From assembly GCA_020091685.1 (NCBI GenBank), contig CM034607.1, forward strand, positions 24,899,253 to 24,963,252: a DNA stretch of 64,000 nt. Direction: 5' to 3'. Position 1 is the stretch's first letter; every line of letters begins with the position of its first letter. Positions 47,665-59,314 of this stretch are shown one piece after another. The notes under the pieces are model-generated. The model made no database searches. It was not told the DNA's origin and saw nothing but the letters and a program-made list of their open reading frames with translations. The position numbers and the translations under genes were made by a program. Source of the stretch: Lutjanus erythropterus (taxonomy: Eukaryota > Chordata > Actinopteri > Lutjaniformes > Lutjanidae).

Positions 47665-48274
47665 TTAAAGGAGAAATCTGTAATATATTTGCTGTAATGC
47701 TGTAATCATAAAAGTACCCATGATATGCCATCACAGATCAAGCACACGTTTAGTTGAAATACCCACTTCTCTGACAATGATACAACCACAGTGTTCTTCC
47801 TGGAAATTTCTATTTCAGGCTGGAGTAACTATTCTTGTTTGCCTGTTAGTTCAAATTAACGCCAAATGTTCACCGAATGAGTTAGCGTCTGTTTATGAGT
47901 CAGAAGAAATCATTAATAATATAATATGCTTGGAACAGTGGGTTTTTATTTTCAGGATAACAAACTTAACTTTACATTGACAGACAACTGACAGTTATAA
48001 ACAGCTGATTAACATACAGTGAGGATTTGTCCTCACTTGTTATTGTCAGTTTACGATGTCGTGCTTGTCTTGCACTCCTGCAGTGTTCCTGCAGCCTGCC
48101 TGAGCTTCTCTGAAACTAGGGAGGAGGAGGCGGGGGTTTACACCCAGCTTCAACCATAGACTTTATGCTAAATAAGATTTCAACCTATTTAATGTACCGT
48201 CTATGGTTCCAACTCGCTATTTGGACTGCTGTACTAATTTTTGCGTGTGCAATTGCTACATATTGCTTCTTTAA
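47665..48274. mobile_element. TTAA-type MITE, copy 2
   Basis: Bounded by TTAA on both sides (47665-47668 and 48271-48274). Left end TTAAAGGAGAAATCTGTA and the inverse of the right end, TTAAAGAAGCAATATGTA, agree at 15 of 18 positions. TTAA targets are typical of piggyBac and Kolobok transposons. It is 610 bases with no open frame of note, and is a diverged direct copy of 33679-34275. Confidence 0.8.
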
Positions 48275-48863
48275 TTAAAATCTTTGCTAAATTTCATTTA
48301 TCAAGCAAAAGTGCCAAACATTTCTTAATTTCAGGTTCCCATCTAAGAGATTTGGCTGCTTTCTCTGTTTTTTATCACTGTCAAAAGAACATTTTTGTGT
48401 TTTTTTTCCACACAAACCAAAAAAATGAAAAGTTGTAGGGAAACGTGATGGACATTTTTTGAAATTTACTTAAATGGAATAAAACTAGCTGACAGATAAA
48501 TCAGTACTGAAAATAAGTGTGTGTGTCTATCGGCTTTGAACACAGCAAAAAAGCTGCTCATCAACAAGCTAGTTGGCGTACCTATGGACACAAACACATT
48601 TGAAGACAGATAAAAATATTAAGATATGAATAATAATTTCTTTTGGATGTGTTTTTTTTCCTTCACCCACAAAAAAAATCAAATAACTAGGTTCATAATT
48701 CAGGAAAGTATATCTACACCTTCTCCCTCATTGGAAAACCCAGAATCTATGAATATGCAAACACTGTTTAACTACAAGGCAAACTGTCTCCTACTTCACA
48801 AGTCCGTTTGTGTGTGCTGGAGGTTGAAGCTGTGTTAGCTGAATACTAATTTGGCATCCAAAA
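48275..48863. other. AT-rich spacer, no feature seen
   Basis: T- and A-rich with short homopolymers; nothing recognised. Confidence 0.4.
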
Positions 48864-49135
48864 TACACTCAACAAAAACAAAGACTTTTTTGCTTTTGCT
48901 CACATTTTTCATGAGTTGAAGACTAAGCCTAAGACTTCCTCTATCCACAAAAAAGATTTATTTCTCTCAATTTCAGTTAACAAATTCTCTAATCCGTTTT
49001 CCTTTGCCAAGGTAATCCATCCACCTGACAGGTGTGGCATATAGAGATGTTGATTCAACAGCAGGATTATTATTGCACAGCTGGGTCTTGGACTGGTCAC
49101 AATAAATGGCCATTCTAAAAGGTGTCATTTTATTT
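48864..49135. mobile_element. DNA transposon with TACACTCAACAAA end, copy 2
   Basis: Starts TACACTCAACAAAAACAAAG, then 'tttttgcttttgctcaca', 'ttttcatgagttgaaga', 'aatccatccacctgacagg', 'tgtggcatatagagatg', 'ggattattattgcac' and 'ggactggtcacaa'. The same landmarks appear in the same order at 15252-15480. The right half and end are missing. The minus-strand frame here shares CDQS, CNN and PVRWMD residues with the frame at 15145-15480, which supports common descent. Confidence 0.75.
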
Positions 49136-51239
49136 TGAAAAAAGACATTTATTAGGCGCTGAACTATGGTTATTTCATGTAGACAGACTACAGATACTAA
49201 ATATTTTTCCCAGGAGGGCAAATTCAGGATCCACCCTGCTCTGCCTCCTATTTGTTAGTACTCTTTGCCATTGATGGTTTGTTTGTATTTTAATTTTAAG
49301 GCAAAGAAACTTCGTTGCAGTTTAAACTCTGCAGCTTACATCATTCTGCACAGACAGGCTCACACATCCAACATTAAGCAAAACACAGTTTTGAGTGAAG
49401 TAGGACTTAAACTAGAGTAACAGCAACTCATTCTTTCAAACATGTATGCAGATGCACTAAGAACACACAAATACAAACATGCAAAGAAACACAAACCTCA
49501 TACTAACGCCCAAAAGAGTTCCATCCTGACTCACACAAACAAACAAAAGTAAAACACCCAAACTTTGTACTCAGGGAAAGAACAAAAGAACAAAGCAGAG
49601 CTAAAATCAGAGCACTTAACATGCATTATTGATAGTGTACATCGGGTTTCCCTGAATTACAGGCCAGAACCTGGAATGAGTCGCGTACCTGTTTCTGGTA
49701 GATTGAATTCAAAACTACAAGAGTACGGGTATGTTTTCATGAGCACGCTTCCTGGGGAGACACTAATACCTCCTCAGCGTGGATGGCGTTGCATAAGATT
49801 ATTCACAGTTTATCCTTGATTTATGTAGAATCCCTTCACTGTGTAATCAGAGAGGCAGTTTATGCATTAATTTAGAGCATTATTGCATGCTTTTCTCAAT
49901 GCCACTTCATTCATTCTTCTCTGTTTACATCGTCTTAATGAGCACAAGAGCAAATTTCTCATCTAACACTTCTCTCTGTGGTCTTAAGTAGAATTGTTTT
50001 TATCTGTCCTAAAATAATGCAGTCAGCACGCTAACATGCTTGAGTGGGAAACTCCCTAAATCCATCATTTTCTGAAGTACAAGCTCCTGCACTGCTGGAA
50101 AATCTTACATCTAATTCATTTAATGTCTGCAGGCAAAGCCGGCCTTGTCTAAACCCTTTCGGCGGTGGCAGTGGCCTGTCACTGTTTTTACTGGGCAAAG
50201 TGATGCATGTTAAAATTTGATGAGACATTTTTTTTTGTGTGTGTGTGTGTTTAGGGGGTTTTGTTTGGAGCTATGTCTTGGCCTCAATCAAAAGGAGGCA
50301 AAATGAGGTGGGTCTACCAGATCTTGGGAGAAGTTTTATAGAAGTTGAAGGGAGGAGAGGACTGAAGAAGAAAGGAAGAAGAAGAAGATGCAGTTAGGAA
50401 TGCCCAGATTGTTTGTACATATATGTGATCCAGATTAATGGTTTCTAGTCAAGGATGGCAAAAACCAATTGATGAAGCAAAAACTTGAGACACTTCTCAG
50501 CAGAGTTGCTATAATTATTGCATGCTAACTAAACTAAAGGAGCACTTCACCACTAACCTGATTTGTTTATCAATTACTCACTGCATGTTGCCCTGAATTG
50601 AACATGAAGGTGTTTTTGCCTAGAATGCCAATGCCTCCATGTGAACGTAGGATGAATCCAAAACATGCTGTCCAGACTTGCAACTTGGGTCTCATTGGTT
50701 CTTATTATGTTTCACTTGGGAGCAGCTGGATTACCTGCAACACCTAGTGGCAAAATTAGGCATTAACCATCTGGTTTGACTTAATATCAAACTATACCAG
50801 CTGCTATAACTAAACAAAAAAACAATCAGTTGGCAGTTGGCAGCAAAAAATCCTGAATGGGGCATCCATAGATGCAGTGGTTTGAAACTAACTTGTGTTA
50901 GGAGGTAAAGATGGTGGAGAGGAAAGGACGAGTGAGAATGAAAGGGAAGAAACATCAGGTGACCATCTTGATAAAAGTGATACGGCAGGAGCAGAAAGAA
51001 ACGCAGACAAACAAAGATTGAGAAAATATAAGTAGTGGTGAATACGCAACATTCTCATGGACAGTAAACAGTAAACAAGAGTGTGCCCTGGGGATTTCTT
51101 AACATCACGACTCTGGACAGGACAAACAGGCAGAGGAGGGTTTACGCACCGGAGGGACGGGGAGAGGGTTTAAAGTAAGTGAAGAAACAGAAAAAGAGAC
51201 GAGAAGAAGAAGGGGACAGATAGGAGGAGAAGTGTTGTT
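49136..51239. other. Spacer with a possible MITE
   Basis: 49820-49960 is complex and TAAT-rich. T8(GT)n at 50229-50251. GAA-rich 50341-50395. At 50537-50750, 'aaggagcacttcaccac', 'tcactgcatgttgcc', 'gccaatgcctccatg' and 'cttgggtctcattggtt' resemble a fish MITE I have seen, with no ends defined. Purine-rich 51125-51235. Confidence 0.35.
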
Positions 51240-51370
51240 TTGCTCGCCGGCCCGGTCCTCCTCTGGCCCATGATTCATTGCAAATGAAATGTCACCCTGG
51301 CAGGCAGTAATGCAGGCCGGCCCGCTCCCCTGCAGCCTAATTGAATTTTACAGGCACATAAACAACAGTC
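51240..51370. other. Candidate conserved non-coding element
   Basis: A GC-rich then TAAT-rich complex block: GCCGGCCCG occurs twice (near 51246 and 51316), ATTCATTGCAAATG (51273-51286) is POU-like, and CCTAATTGAATTTTAC follows. No simple repeat until the GA tract at 51378. Constraint is inferred only. Confidence 0.3.
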
Positions 51371-51377
51371 AGCCAGC

Positions 51378-51396
51378 GGAGAGAGAGAGAGAGAGA
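51378..51396. repeat. (GA)9 microsatellite
   Basis: Uninterrupted GA units over about 19 bases. Confidence 0.93.
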
Positions 51397-51988
51397 TTAT
51401 TGATGCTGGTGTTTACAGGTGGAGGCTTCTGATGTTCCATCAGAGAGTGTGTAAGGGCCTCTGGGGACCCATAGCACAAAGCACACAGATGGAGGGGACG
51501 CCAAAGCAGGCCTGCCACTAACACGACTCCCTCAAGACACACGCACAAATACACATATAACTATGACACTAAAACTGTCTGCGCTTCGAGACACATATTT
51601 GCTAAATACAGCATGCTTTTACCGGGATTACCAGAGCCACTGGTCAAGTTCGGTGACGACCGAGGATACAGTTTGACTTTGAGAATATTTCTCTGCACTT
51701 CTTGCAACTTTATGTTACGCCTGATCTCTCAGGTCTCATAGCTTCCTGATAATTTCCTAGAAGAGAACAGATGCAACTGTTTTAGGAAGGTTCCTGGAAA
51801 GGACTATGTAATTTGGTACCAATTAAATATTTTTTTAATCAGCACACAGCAGCTAAATATGGATGTTCTAGCATTTCAGCAATCAAGCACACAATTTTAA
51901 AAACAGGAAAATACAGTTTCCTGTAATAAATTAACTTTTACTTGAATTCAAATTGGACTTTAGTCCCTTTTTCTAGTCAGTGAGGGCT
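51397..51988. other. Spacer, no feature seen
   Basis: Mixed sequence; the minus-strand frame at 51369-51554 has no domain. Confidence 0.4.
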
Positions 51989-52618
51989 GATTCACACCTA
52001 AAGGTCCAGTTTATGAATTGAACCAATGCGATGAAGAGACATTGGCCCTGTTCAGGCCTGATCTGACCACTAGTGGACAGCTCCAAGTACAGCTCTGAAT
52101 GCTGGAGGAACACCTACTTAACTGACATCCTCCAAGTCCATCATTTGTTTCATTGTAATGCAAATTACATGTGGTGTGTGTTAGTGAACATTAGCAATGC
52201 CAGACTCCCTTAAAAACATTGTCTTATTTTGTGAGTTATTAAGTGAGGAGAGGCTATAAACTTTGTGAAATGCTGTCTATGACAAATTCATAATTATTTG
52301 GCTCTTCTTGTAAATTCGGCAAGTGTTATACATCAACTTATTTATTTGTTTGTGGAAGATTTGTCCCAGCAAGCTGCCAGTTAAAAACGACAATGCATTT
52401 TGCAAATGTGCTTATTTGCATACAGCATGGAGAAGTAAAATGACTACAGTGAGGTTCTTAATCATTCGTGCCTTCTTGTAAATTTAGCATTAAATGTAAT
52501 ACATGAAGTTGTTTCTTTCTTTGTAAAAAAATGTGTTGCTGAGAGGAGCAGACAAGAGATTGGCTCTGGGTAAACGTCACTGTACAGTCCAACCAGACTA
52601 AACAAGGCGGGTGTGAAT
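51989..52618. mobile_element. Candidate MITE with ATTCACACC ends
   Basis: Left GATTCACACC (51989-51998) and right GGTGTGAATAC (52610-52620) are inverse copies of nine bases, 630 bases apart. Inside is a diverged direct duplication of about 60 bases ('cttcttgtaaattcggc' near 52303 and 'ccttcttgtaaatttagc' near 52471). A perfect POU octamer ATTTGCAT (52414-52421) and a TTTGCAAAT (52399-52407) lie between. The ends resemble the TTCACACC ends at 7332 and 59315. Confidence 0.45.
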
Positions 52619-52884
52619 ACGAATGAAACTCCAAAGTCAGCAGCTGATGATGTTATTACATAAATACTTTGGTTTCCTGGTTGTTTCATTCAAAGGAGCT
52701 GCTACTATGTGTATTGTCTATTGTGTCTATAAGAACCTAATTAAATAGTTCTTTACAGAAAATTGTTTCAGCGTTAGGGAATTATAAGACCCATAAATAA
52801 TTGCTTACTTTATCATGTCTATGTAAATGAACCACATGCTGTACTCCTCCCTGACATTTCAGCGTAAACTATGCTTGAATGTTG

Positions 52885-53160
52885 GTTAAGTGAGATGTGC
52901 TGGCAGAGCTTTTTCTGCAGATGACAGCCACTGAAGATGGTATAGGAACAGTCAGCAGAGTCCCCCCAGGCAGCCCCGGGGGCCAGGTCAATTTGTCCTA
53001 TCCTGATAGAGGACATCACCTCCATGACAGCCGGGCAGGTTGGCAGACGCATCGGAAGGCATCTGCTGCACAAGCACAGACTGATTCCTGCAGCAGTAGT
53101 CAACTTCTTTAAAATTACCAAATCAGATTGTGGGGATTGAAAGCACTTTAATAAGTGTAC
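52885..53160. other. Candidate conserved non-coding element
   Basis: Complex, repeat-free sequence with GATGACAGCC (TGACAG core), CATGACAGCC again near 53023, and a GC-rich middle (CCCCGGGGGCC). Frames are open on both strands (71 codons plus, 114 minus) but encode nothing recognisable. The role is inferred only. Confidence 0.3.
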
Positions 53161-54852
53161 CACACTGAAATATTGACTAAATACAAGGCATCCTTAAAAT
53201 ATTATTTATTACTAAAGGGTATAGCTCTTAAATTCACAGCACAATTAGTTCAGCAAGCTCAGCAAAGGCAATTTTATTGCGAGAACTGACAAACGAGGAC
53301 ATTTATCTTTAAGAAATTGTTACAATTGGCAGTGCCCCTCCCTTCATTATCACAGTAACTCATAGTTACTCTATACAAGTTGTACAGCTGATCCCACTGG
53401 GGTATCTACTCCTGCATCAATTTCATGGGTACCTAGAGGATGAAGGAAAAAGTGGAAGCCTTCAGTTCATTTATTGCCACTGACAGCTCTGACACAGCCT
53501 GCTGCAGGCCTCCCTGACCACTGCACTTACAGATACCACATACAGAGCAGCAGCCTTTCAAAGGTAAAGGACACTGTAACTCTAAAACTAGCAGGTGTGC
53601 TGTTCAGGAAATCAAGACGAAACTCCACCTTTTGTTGCAGCCTGCCAGAATGGGACTGGAGCTGGACTGACACACACACACACAGCTCTTTGGCTCCCAA
53701 ATACTGATACTTGTGGCCAGGGACCTGGGACTATTTCATATGCGGGTTTTCAGTCATGCCCTTCCAAGCTGTAAATTGGATCTTTAGTAACAAACACTTG
53801 AGAATTCATTCTGTAAATTAATTTGGAATTAAAGCTTGGCTTGGTTAAGCTTAAAACCACTGTTTTTTTCCCTGAAGCCCCCCCCACCAAAAAAACCCCC
53901 ACTACGAACTGGAAAAACTGTGCAGACTCCCTAAAGTTATAAAAACTAACTTTAGTCATAACCTATAAATATTTAAGTAAGCTATGGCTGACTTGATGCA
54001 GTTGGTCAAGATCTTAAATTCCATTGCAAACGACAAAAGAAAAAGTTCCTACTACCTTTATTTTAATTCTCCACCATTTCAGCAGCTCAACATTTTAAAA
54101 TAAATAGTTCCTGAGGCTTCAGTTTTTTTCATGATTCACACCTCCAAATTAACTGAGGGCAATTAATCAGAATATTTTGTACACATAACACTCCACAGGA
54201 TCTCAGTCTCCTTAGAAACAAGCCATACTATGCTTTTACACCTAACTGATTTGGGTAAAATGGTCCGATCCTGATTCCTTTCTGTATAAGACACCTCCAC
54301 CTTTCATCCTGCACCAAGTCCACCCTTGTTGCATTTCTTGTCAACTCTCAACAATATCTTATAATGAAGACTAAATACTAAAAGAAAAGAACCAGTTCTC
54401 TATCATCTAACCCTCAACTCAACCAATGAGATTATTTCTCCTGACAAGTTGTACTTTGAGACATGATATCGTAACCAAAACGCTGATCTGCTTCCTTTCT
54501 GTCCCCAACTTTGCAAAACTGTCATGCAAAATGTTTGTCTTTCAATCTAACAGCCAGCAAATGTGTGTCTGTCTGTCTTGCAGTCTCCCTGCCTGCTTAT
54601 TCATCTTCCTATTTAGCAGCTAGTCTGCTCGTTTTCGCCGTCTGTCCCTCCTCTGCCCATCTGTCTTTTATGTCTAATAGTTCGCTGGCTGGTCTATCTA
54701 CCTCTATCTGGCTCACAATTGCTGCCTCATAAACTGGGATGAGATTTATTCTTGTGCCAAATGAGAATAATGACACAGTATAGATGATGCCGGCTGGATG
54801 AGATAACACAGGGGAAGGACAAATAAAAAACTGCAAGGGGTGGGGCTGCGTG

Positions 54853-54854
<2 letters not shown>
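53161..54854. other. AT-rich spacer, no feature seen
   Basis: A short CA tract at 53671-53684 and C-rich/A-rich runs near 53879-53900. Nothing else recognised. Confidence 0.4.

Positions 54855-54910
<56 letters not shown>
54855..54910. repeat. (TG)28 microsatellite
   Basis: 56 bases of uninterrupted TG, second longest in the window. The minus-strand frames over it encode Thr-His runs. Confidence 0.98.
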
Positions 54911-54912
<2 letters not shown>

Positions 54913-55139
54913 CACGTGCATGCATTAGGACAGTAAAGACAATAAATATCCATCACGTACCTCCATAACAAGATGACACCTCATGTCTTCTTTTATGTGT
55001 GTTTCATGCTTTAAAAAAAGGTAACTAATGCTTGTCAAAAAGCGACAGAGAGTCTGGGACTATGTTCATTTTTTTAAAAATGGCCCGACTATGTGTGTGT
55101 GTGTTTATGCTACGTGTTTCTGGCTCAGCAGGACACCAA
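54911..55139. other. Spacer, no feature seen
   Basis: AT-rich, with a short TG tract at 55092-55106 and an A7 run near 55012. Confidence 0.4.
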
Positions 55140-55335
55140 CCCTCCCCGCTGACTGTGACCTTCCCTCCAAGCAGGCAGCCCTGTTTCTCTCATTCCCCAC
55201 CCTCCGACTCTCTCTTTCCATCCCTAAATCCCTCCGTTCTGCCGACTCCTCCTTCCCTCCAGCCATCCATCCTTCCTCCTTCCCTCCATCCTTGCCTCCA
55301 TCATCCCTTGATCCACCCGTCCCTCCCTCAGTCTG
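55140..55335. repeat. Polypyrimidine tract (CCTT/CCAT words)
   Basis: About 200 bases of CTTCC, CCCTCC and CCATCCATCC on the plus strand. It produces Ser/Pro-rich frames of 102 and 130 codons (plus) that are composition artefacts. Confidence 0.85.
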
Positions 55336-56304
55336 ACTGGATGACGCTTGCGGTCCTTGATCCAGAGCACGGGAAAGGGGGCTTCATAAATACACCATCC
55401 ATCACCGCCAGCAGGGCCAGTTAAAACCACATGACATGCACACCATTGATTTGGTGTGTGTGTCTTCTCAGTGCCACGTCAACACAAACACACAAAGTAT
55501 ACAGTAGAGGCAAACAAAAGGTAAAAAAAAAAAAAAGGAGCATTCAACCGTGCTTATACACACATATTACTTGAGAGAGTTTCCATGAGTAATGAGCAGG
55601 AACCCTGAGCGCCTGTGTTGACAAACATGTGAGTGTTTCCATCCAGATATTATACATGCATTATGAACTCAAACAAAAAAAAAGACGACAGTGGAGAGAT
55701 GAAACTGAGTAATGTAGCTTACAGCGTGTACACATGTATGTTGTGCATGAGCAGGTCAACCAATGATCTCTTGTGCAAGATGTTCTAAGCAGATATATGA
55801 GTGTGTATTGTTTGTGTGTGTGTGTTGCCTAACATAAAAAAAATTGTGCATGGGCAGGCATGTGTGAACTCGTGTTTTCCCGTGTCTGATTTTTCAATCT
55901 GTGCAAACATGGCGACGGTTCACTGCACCACACACTGTTCCGCACTCCACCCTCTCAGTGTGTCCTGCATGATGGATGATAGGGAGGGAAAATAACTAAT
56001 TCAACAGTAGATTTACATTGTTCTGGATGGCGAGTAGCACAACACACAGACGGACACAGAGGGAAAGGGAACGCTCTGTCCTCCTAAAAGTGCAAACCCA
56101 ACCAGGCCAGTGGTTACATGTTGGGGTTTGTTTATGCACTTGCCCACAGGTGATGGCAGTCAACATGCCTCTAGTTTGGAGAAGGAGTGAGGAGAACCAG
56201 CACAGAAGCTAACCACTGTACTGATGTGGACGGGATCAGGAGCAAAACATAGTTTAACTTCTTAAGAAAAGGCCCACCTAAAAAAAGAAAAAAAGTCAGA
56301 GACT
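55336..56304. other. Spacer, no strong feature
   Basis: 55340-55430 is complex and includes CCGCCAGCAGGGCCAG, a partial CTCF-like match. A14 run at 55523-55536. AAACATGGCGACGG near 55906 is YY1-like. The remainder is TG/CA-rich. Confidence 0.35.
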
Positions 56305-56504
56305 CCAGACCAGACTCTATTGGCAAAATCAGTCATTTTATTTCACAGAAGTTGCTGGTCTAATGCTGCCTTGATTTGTTTGTTTGTGTTATTGTGTGAC
56401 TTTTATAAATATAAACAAACTCTTTAAAAATAAACACAGTGGTAGACCAGCAGTGTCCAGATTTGATGAGGTAAAATGACTGATTTTGCAAATGGAGTCT
56501 GGTT
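56305..56504. mobile_element. Snap-back MITE
   Basis: Left arm 56305-56361 and right arm 56444-56504 are inverse copies: CAAAATCAGTCATTTTA faces TAAAATGACTGATTTTG, and GTTGCTGGTCT faces AGACCAGCAG. The loop of about 80 bases has 'gatttgtttgtttgtgtta' and 'ataaataaac'-like text. I know the whole as a widespread fish repeat. Non-coding; flanking repeat text may extend to about 56580. Confidence 0.75.
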
Positions 56505-57169
56505 GAGTGAAAGAAAAGGATATTTGGTTTATATAACACCAGTTTCCTGTGGGAAAAAAACTGCCTGACAGGAAGGTAAAGCTTCTGGAAATATTACAAA
56601 TACAAATACTTAAACTGATAAGTCTAAGTCACAATAGAGGCTGTCTGTATACACATTTTGCATAAAATTGCAGACATGTTGACATCCAGACAAAAAAGCT
56701 TTGTGAATGCTGAAGTTGGAAAAAATCCGTTGTTGTAGAAAGTGACGAATCTGTCTGGGCAGTATTTTAATGAGATTTTCATTTATCATACAGACGAAGA
56801 CAAAAAGTAAGAAGAGGTGTAAGAGTATAAGAAGAGTGAGAGAATCAGAGAAAGATAAAATATTATTTTGAGATATTTCTGAAAAATTTGATTTTCTATT
56901 CAAAGCACATGGCCAGTTTTCCTCTTTGTTGCTCCGTGGTGTTAGGACATCACAGGAAATGAAACTTAATCAAGCCAAGACACGAGAGCTCAGAGACTTT
57001 CAAGCTGTCATTTCTCAATTTTTGCTTGTGTGGGTGGTCCTGCTTCGCTATTTTTGAGCCTTTTTCAAGACAGTTTCAAGGAAATCCAAAGTAGTGTTAT
57101 ATAGAGATAAGGAGTGGGTTTAGGGTGGTAAAAGGTACTTTACTAAACCAACCTTTTTGACTCAACCTT
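56505..57169. other. AT-rich spacer, no feature seen
   Basis: The minus frame at 56610-56903 is Leu/Phe-rich without a domain. 56800-56870 is purine-rich. Confidence 0.4.
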
Positions 57170-57331
57170 GTTATTGGTTTAATGGGATACATATTAATAT
57201 TCAAATGATTTTCACTCAGCAGTTTGCTGTTAATTTGACCTGAAAGGATAAAAGCATTCAACATTTCACATGAAAAATAATTTTTGTAAATCCTCGGGGT
57301 GTCCTCCTGACGCCCAAGTTGGGAACCACTG
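57170..57331 (-). mobile_element. hAT-type transposon end
   Basis: Ends CCCAAGTTGGGAACCACTG at 57313-57331, the inverse of CAGTGGTTCCCAACTTGGG, a classic hAT terminal repeat in fish. The body text upstream is AT-rich and uncoding; the inner boundary is approximate. Confidence 0.7.
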
Positions 57332-58584
57332 GGGTAAGGGATTAAGTTTAGACTTGGTTGAGGCTGGATGTGTCAGTTCAAAGATTTTAGGTGTATTTGC
57401 ACTGATTGTGAATTGAACTTTGAGCTAGCTCTTGTGAACAACTCTGTCGTGAGGTTCACATTCATTTATTCTGTTTTTTTATTATCATTATTTTAAGTAG
57501 ATCCTCCTCAGTATTTTGTATTATTATGTTAAACCTTACTATTATAATGGTGACATTCCACATCCATGAATGTAAAATTACAGGTATGAAACCATGCTTT
57601 GTCAAGGCCGGGATAACTTATATCTATGGTTAATAATTTAATAGTTACTAAATTAATAATTTACAACAATTTTAAAGTGTTTTACACAATAGCAGACAGC
57701 AATTTTAAACACCAACATACTGTTGAAGTTTTCAGTTAAAATTGAATGTGACCTGCAATGATATAAAGAGGGAGACAAGATAGCAGAGACGCATATAACG
57801 CTGATAAACCTGTCTGCTTCTCATTGTACAGAGACTCCAGTCTGCAGTGTAGTTTGCACACATCATGCTCAATGACACCGCAACATAAGTTTATACATCA
57901 AGTTGAGACGCCTGTTTTTATCAGCTGACTCTCACATTTTTTTTAGCAATGACATTCATGTTCATTGGTTCAAGCCTGAGCCGTCAAGTGAGCATGTTCA
58001 ATAAACGCCGTTCTTTTACAGCATTCATGGACAAGACTGCCTGTCCAAATGCATGTGTATGCATAACTCATACATGCCGTCTTTCCTCACACTCTGTCCC
58101 CACCGACCTCATGTCCCCAATCTGTGGGTGTGCCAGTGGACCAGAGGCTCTGCAGGTGCCTCTATACCGCAGCATAGTGGAAATGTCACCCATAACACTC
58201 GCCTCAGGATGCCAATCACTTCACGCTGCACCCCACTGCGAGTGTGTGTGTGTATACAGTATGTGTGTGTGAGAGAGAGAGAGAGAAAGAAAGCACCAAA
58301 GAAAGAGAAGACCAAGGGACACATCCATGTGTGTAAAGAGAGCATGCAACAATTATTGTTATAGAGTGTACACCAAATCCCCCACATCTCTACCAGAATA
58401 TGAAGTAAGATTCAGTCTAAGTATATGCGTGGATTTATGTTTTTGCTCAGCGGTGTGTGTGCGCCTCTGAGTGTCGCTGAGTGCTAATGAGCATGTCCAT
58501 CCAAGGGGATTATGGGTTGTCTAGTCAATATGAGGACTACAGGTGTTTGTGGAACTATGCATGATTATACATGAAAACAATGAG
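57332..58584. other. Spacer, no strong feature
   Basis: AT-rich to 57960, then mixed. TG-rich 58240-58270 followed by GAGAGAGAG (58271-58286). Overlapping plus frames of 103-107 codons at 57949-58364 have no domain. Confidence 0.4.
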
Positions 58585-58633
58585 TCTCTCTCTCTCTCTC
58601 TCTCTGAGTGTGTGTGTGTGTGTGTGTGTGTGT
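58585..58633. repeat. Compound (TC)10(TG)n microsatellite
   Basis: TC units 58585-58605 pass directly into TG units 58606-58633. Confidence 0.96.
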
Positions 58634-59314
58634 AGGCTTTGGTTAGGCGTGAAGACAGAAACAGATGGAGTGGGTTATGGACAAATAACGCACATGAGCC
58701 TGTGAGAGAGTGGGAGTAAGCCCATGTCTGAGCACGCATATGTGGTGTTGTTTGGTTCGGCACGTGCATGTGGGCATGCATGTCCTGCATATGAGTGTGT
58801 GAATCTGCACGTGGCCAAGAAATCCTGCTGTATGTTTACTTGCATATGTGTGGGCGTGTGCTTTTATGTGCGTGCATGTAGGGGGTGTGGGATTTGGAGC
58901 ACCAAGGCGCAGGTGTCCCTGGAAAAGCCATCTTTATTGGGCTGTGGGTTCTGTTTTGAACGTGTATCAGTGTGTATGATGGAGGGTGTGTGATCGGGAG
59001 GGTGATGACAAATGACAACAAAATGAGGATGGCAGGGGGATGGAAAGCCAAGCTGGCACAGGCTGGCATGCCAGGCTCCCTGTGCAGCCAGGGGGGCGGG
59101 CACTCTGTCCTCACGGCAGGCCCCTCAGCAGAGCTGTGAATACAGAGACAACAGCCGGCGCACGCACACACATACGCAGAGTAGCAACAAACAGTGAAGG
59201 CATCACAGCCTGTCATGTGCAAACACACACTTTCAGTGTACAAATGCATAATACAAGTTTGTGATATCTAAGGTTTAGTTAAAAAATGACCACTACATAG
59301 TGAAGTCGCTTAGG
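58634..59314. other. TG-rich spacer with a GC-richer patch
   Basis: Degenerate TG/CATG-rich sequence to 58990. At 59052-59105 is a GC-richer piece with the palindrome CTGGCATGCCAG and GCAGCCAGGGGGGCGGG (59084-59100), a moderate CTCF-like match. Confidence 0.35.

Noticed and set aside
54609-54971. Frames with long Thr-His or Cys-Val runs, here and at every CA/TG tract
   Set aside because: Direct translation of dinucleotide repeats.
55028-55424. Ser/Pro-rich frames of 102-130 codons
   Set aside because: Caused by the polypyrimidine tract; two frames are open at once, as expected from composition.
59081-59100. CTCF-like site
   Set aside because: Only the CCAGGGGGGCG core matches; without a matrix score or orientation partner it is too weak. 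The same applies near 6185 and 55410.
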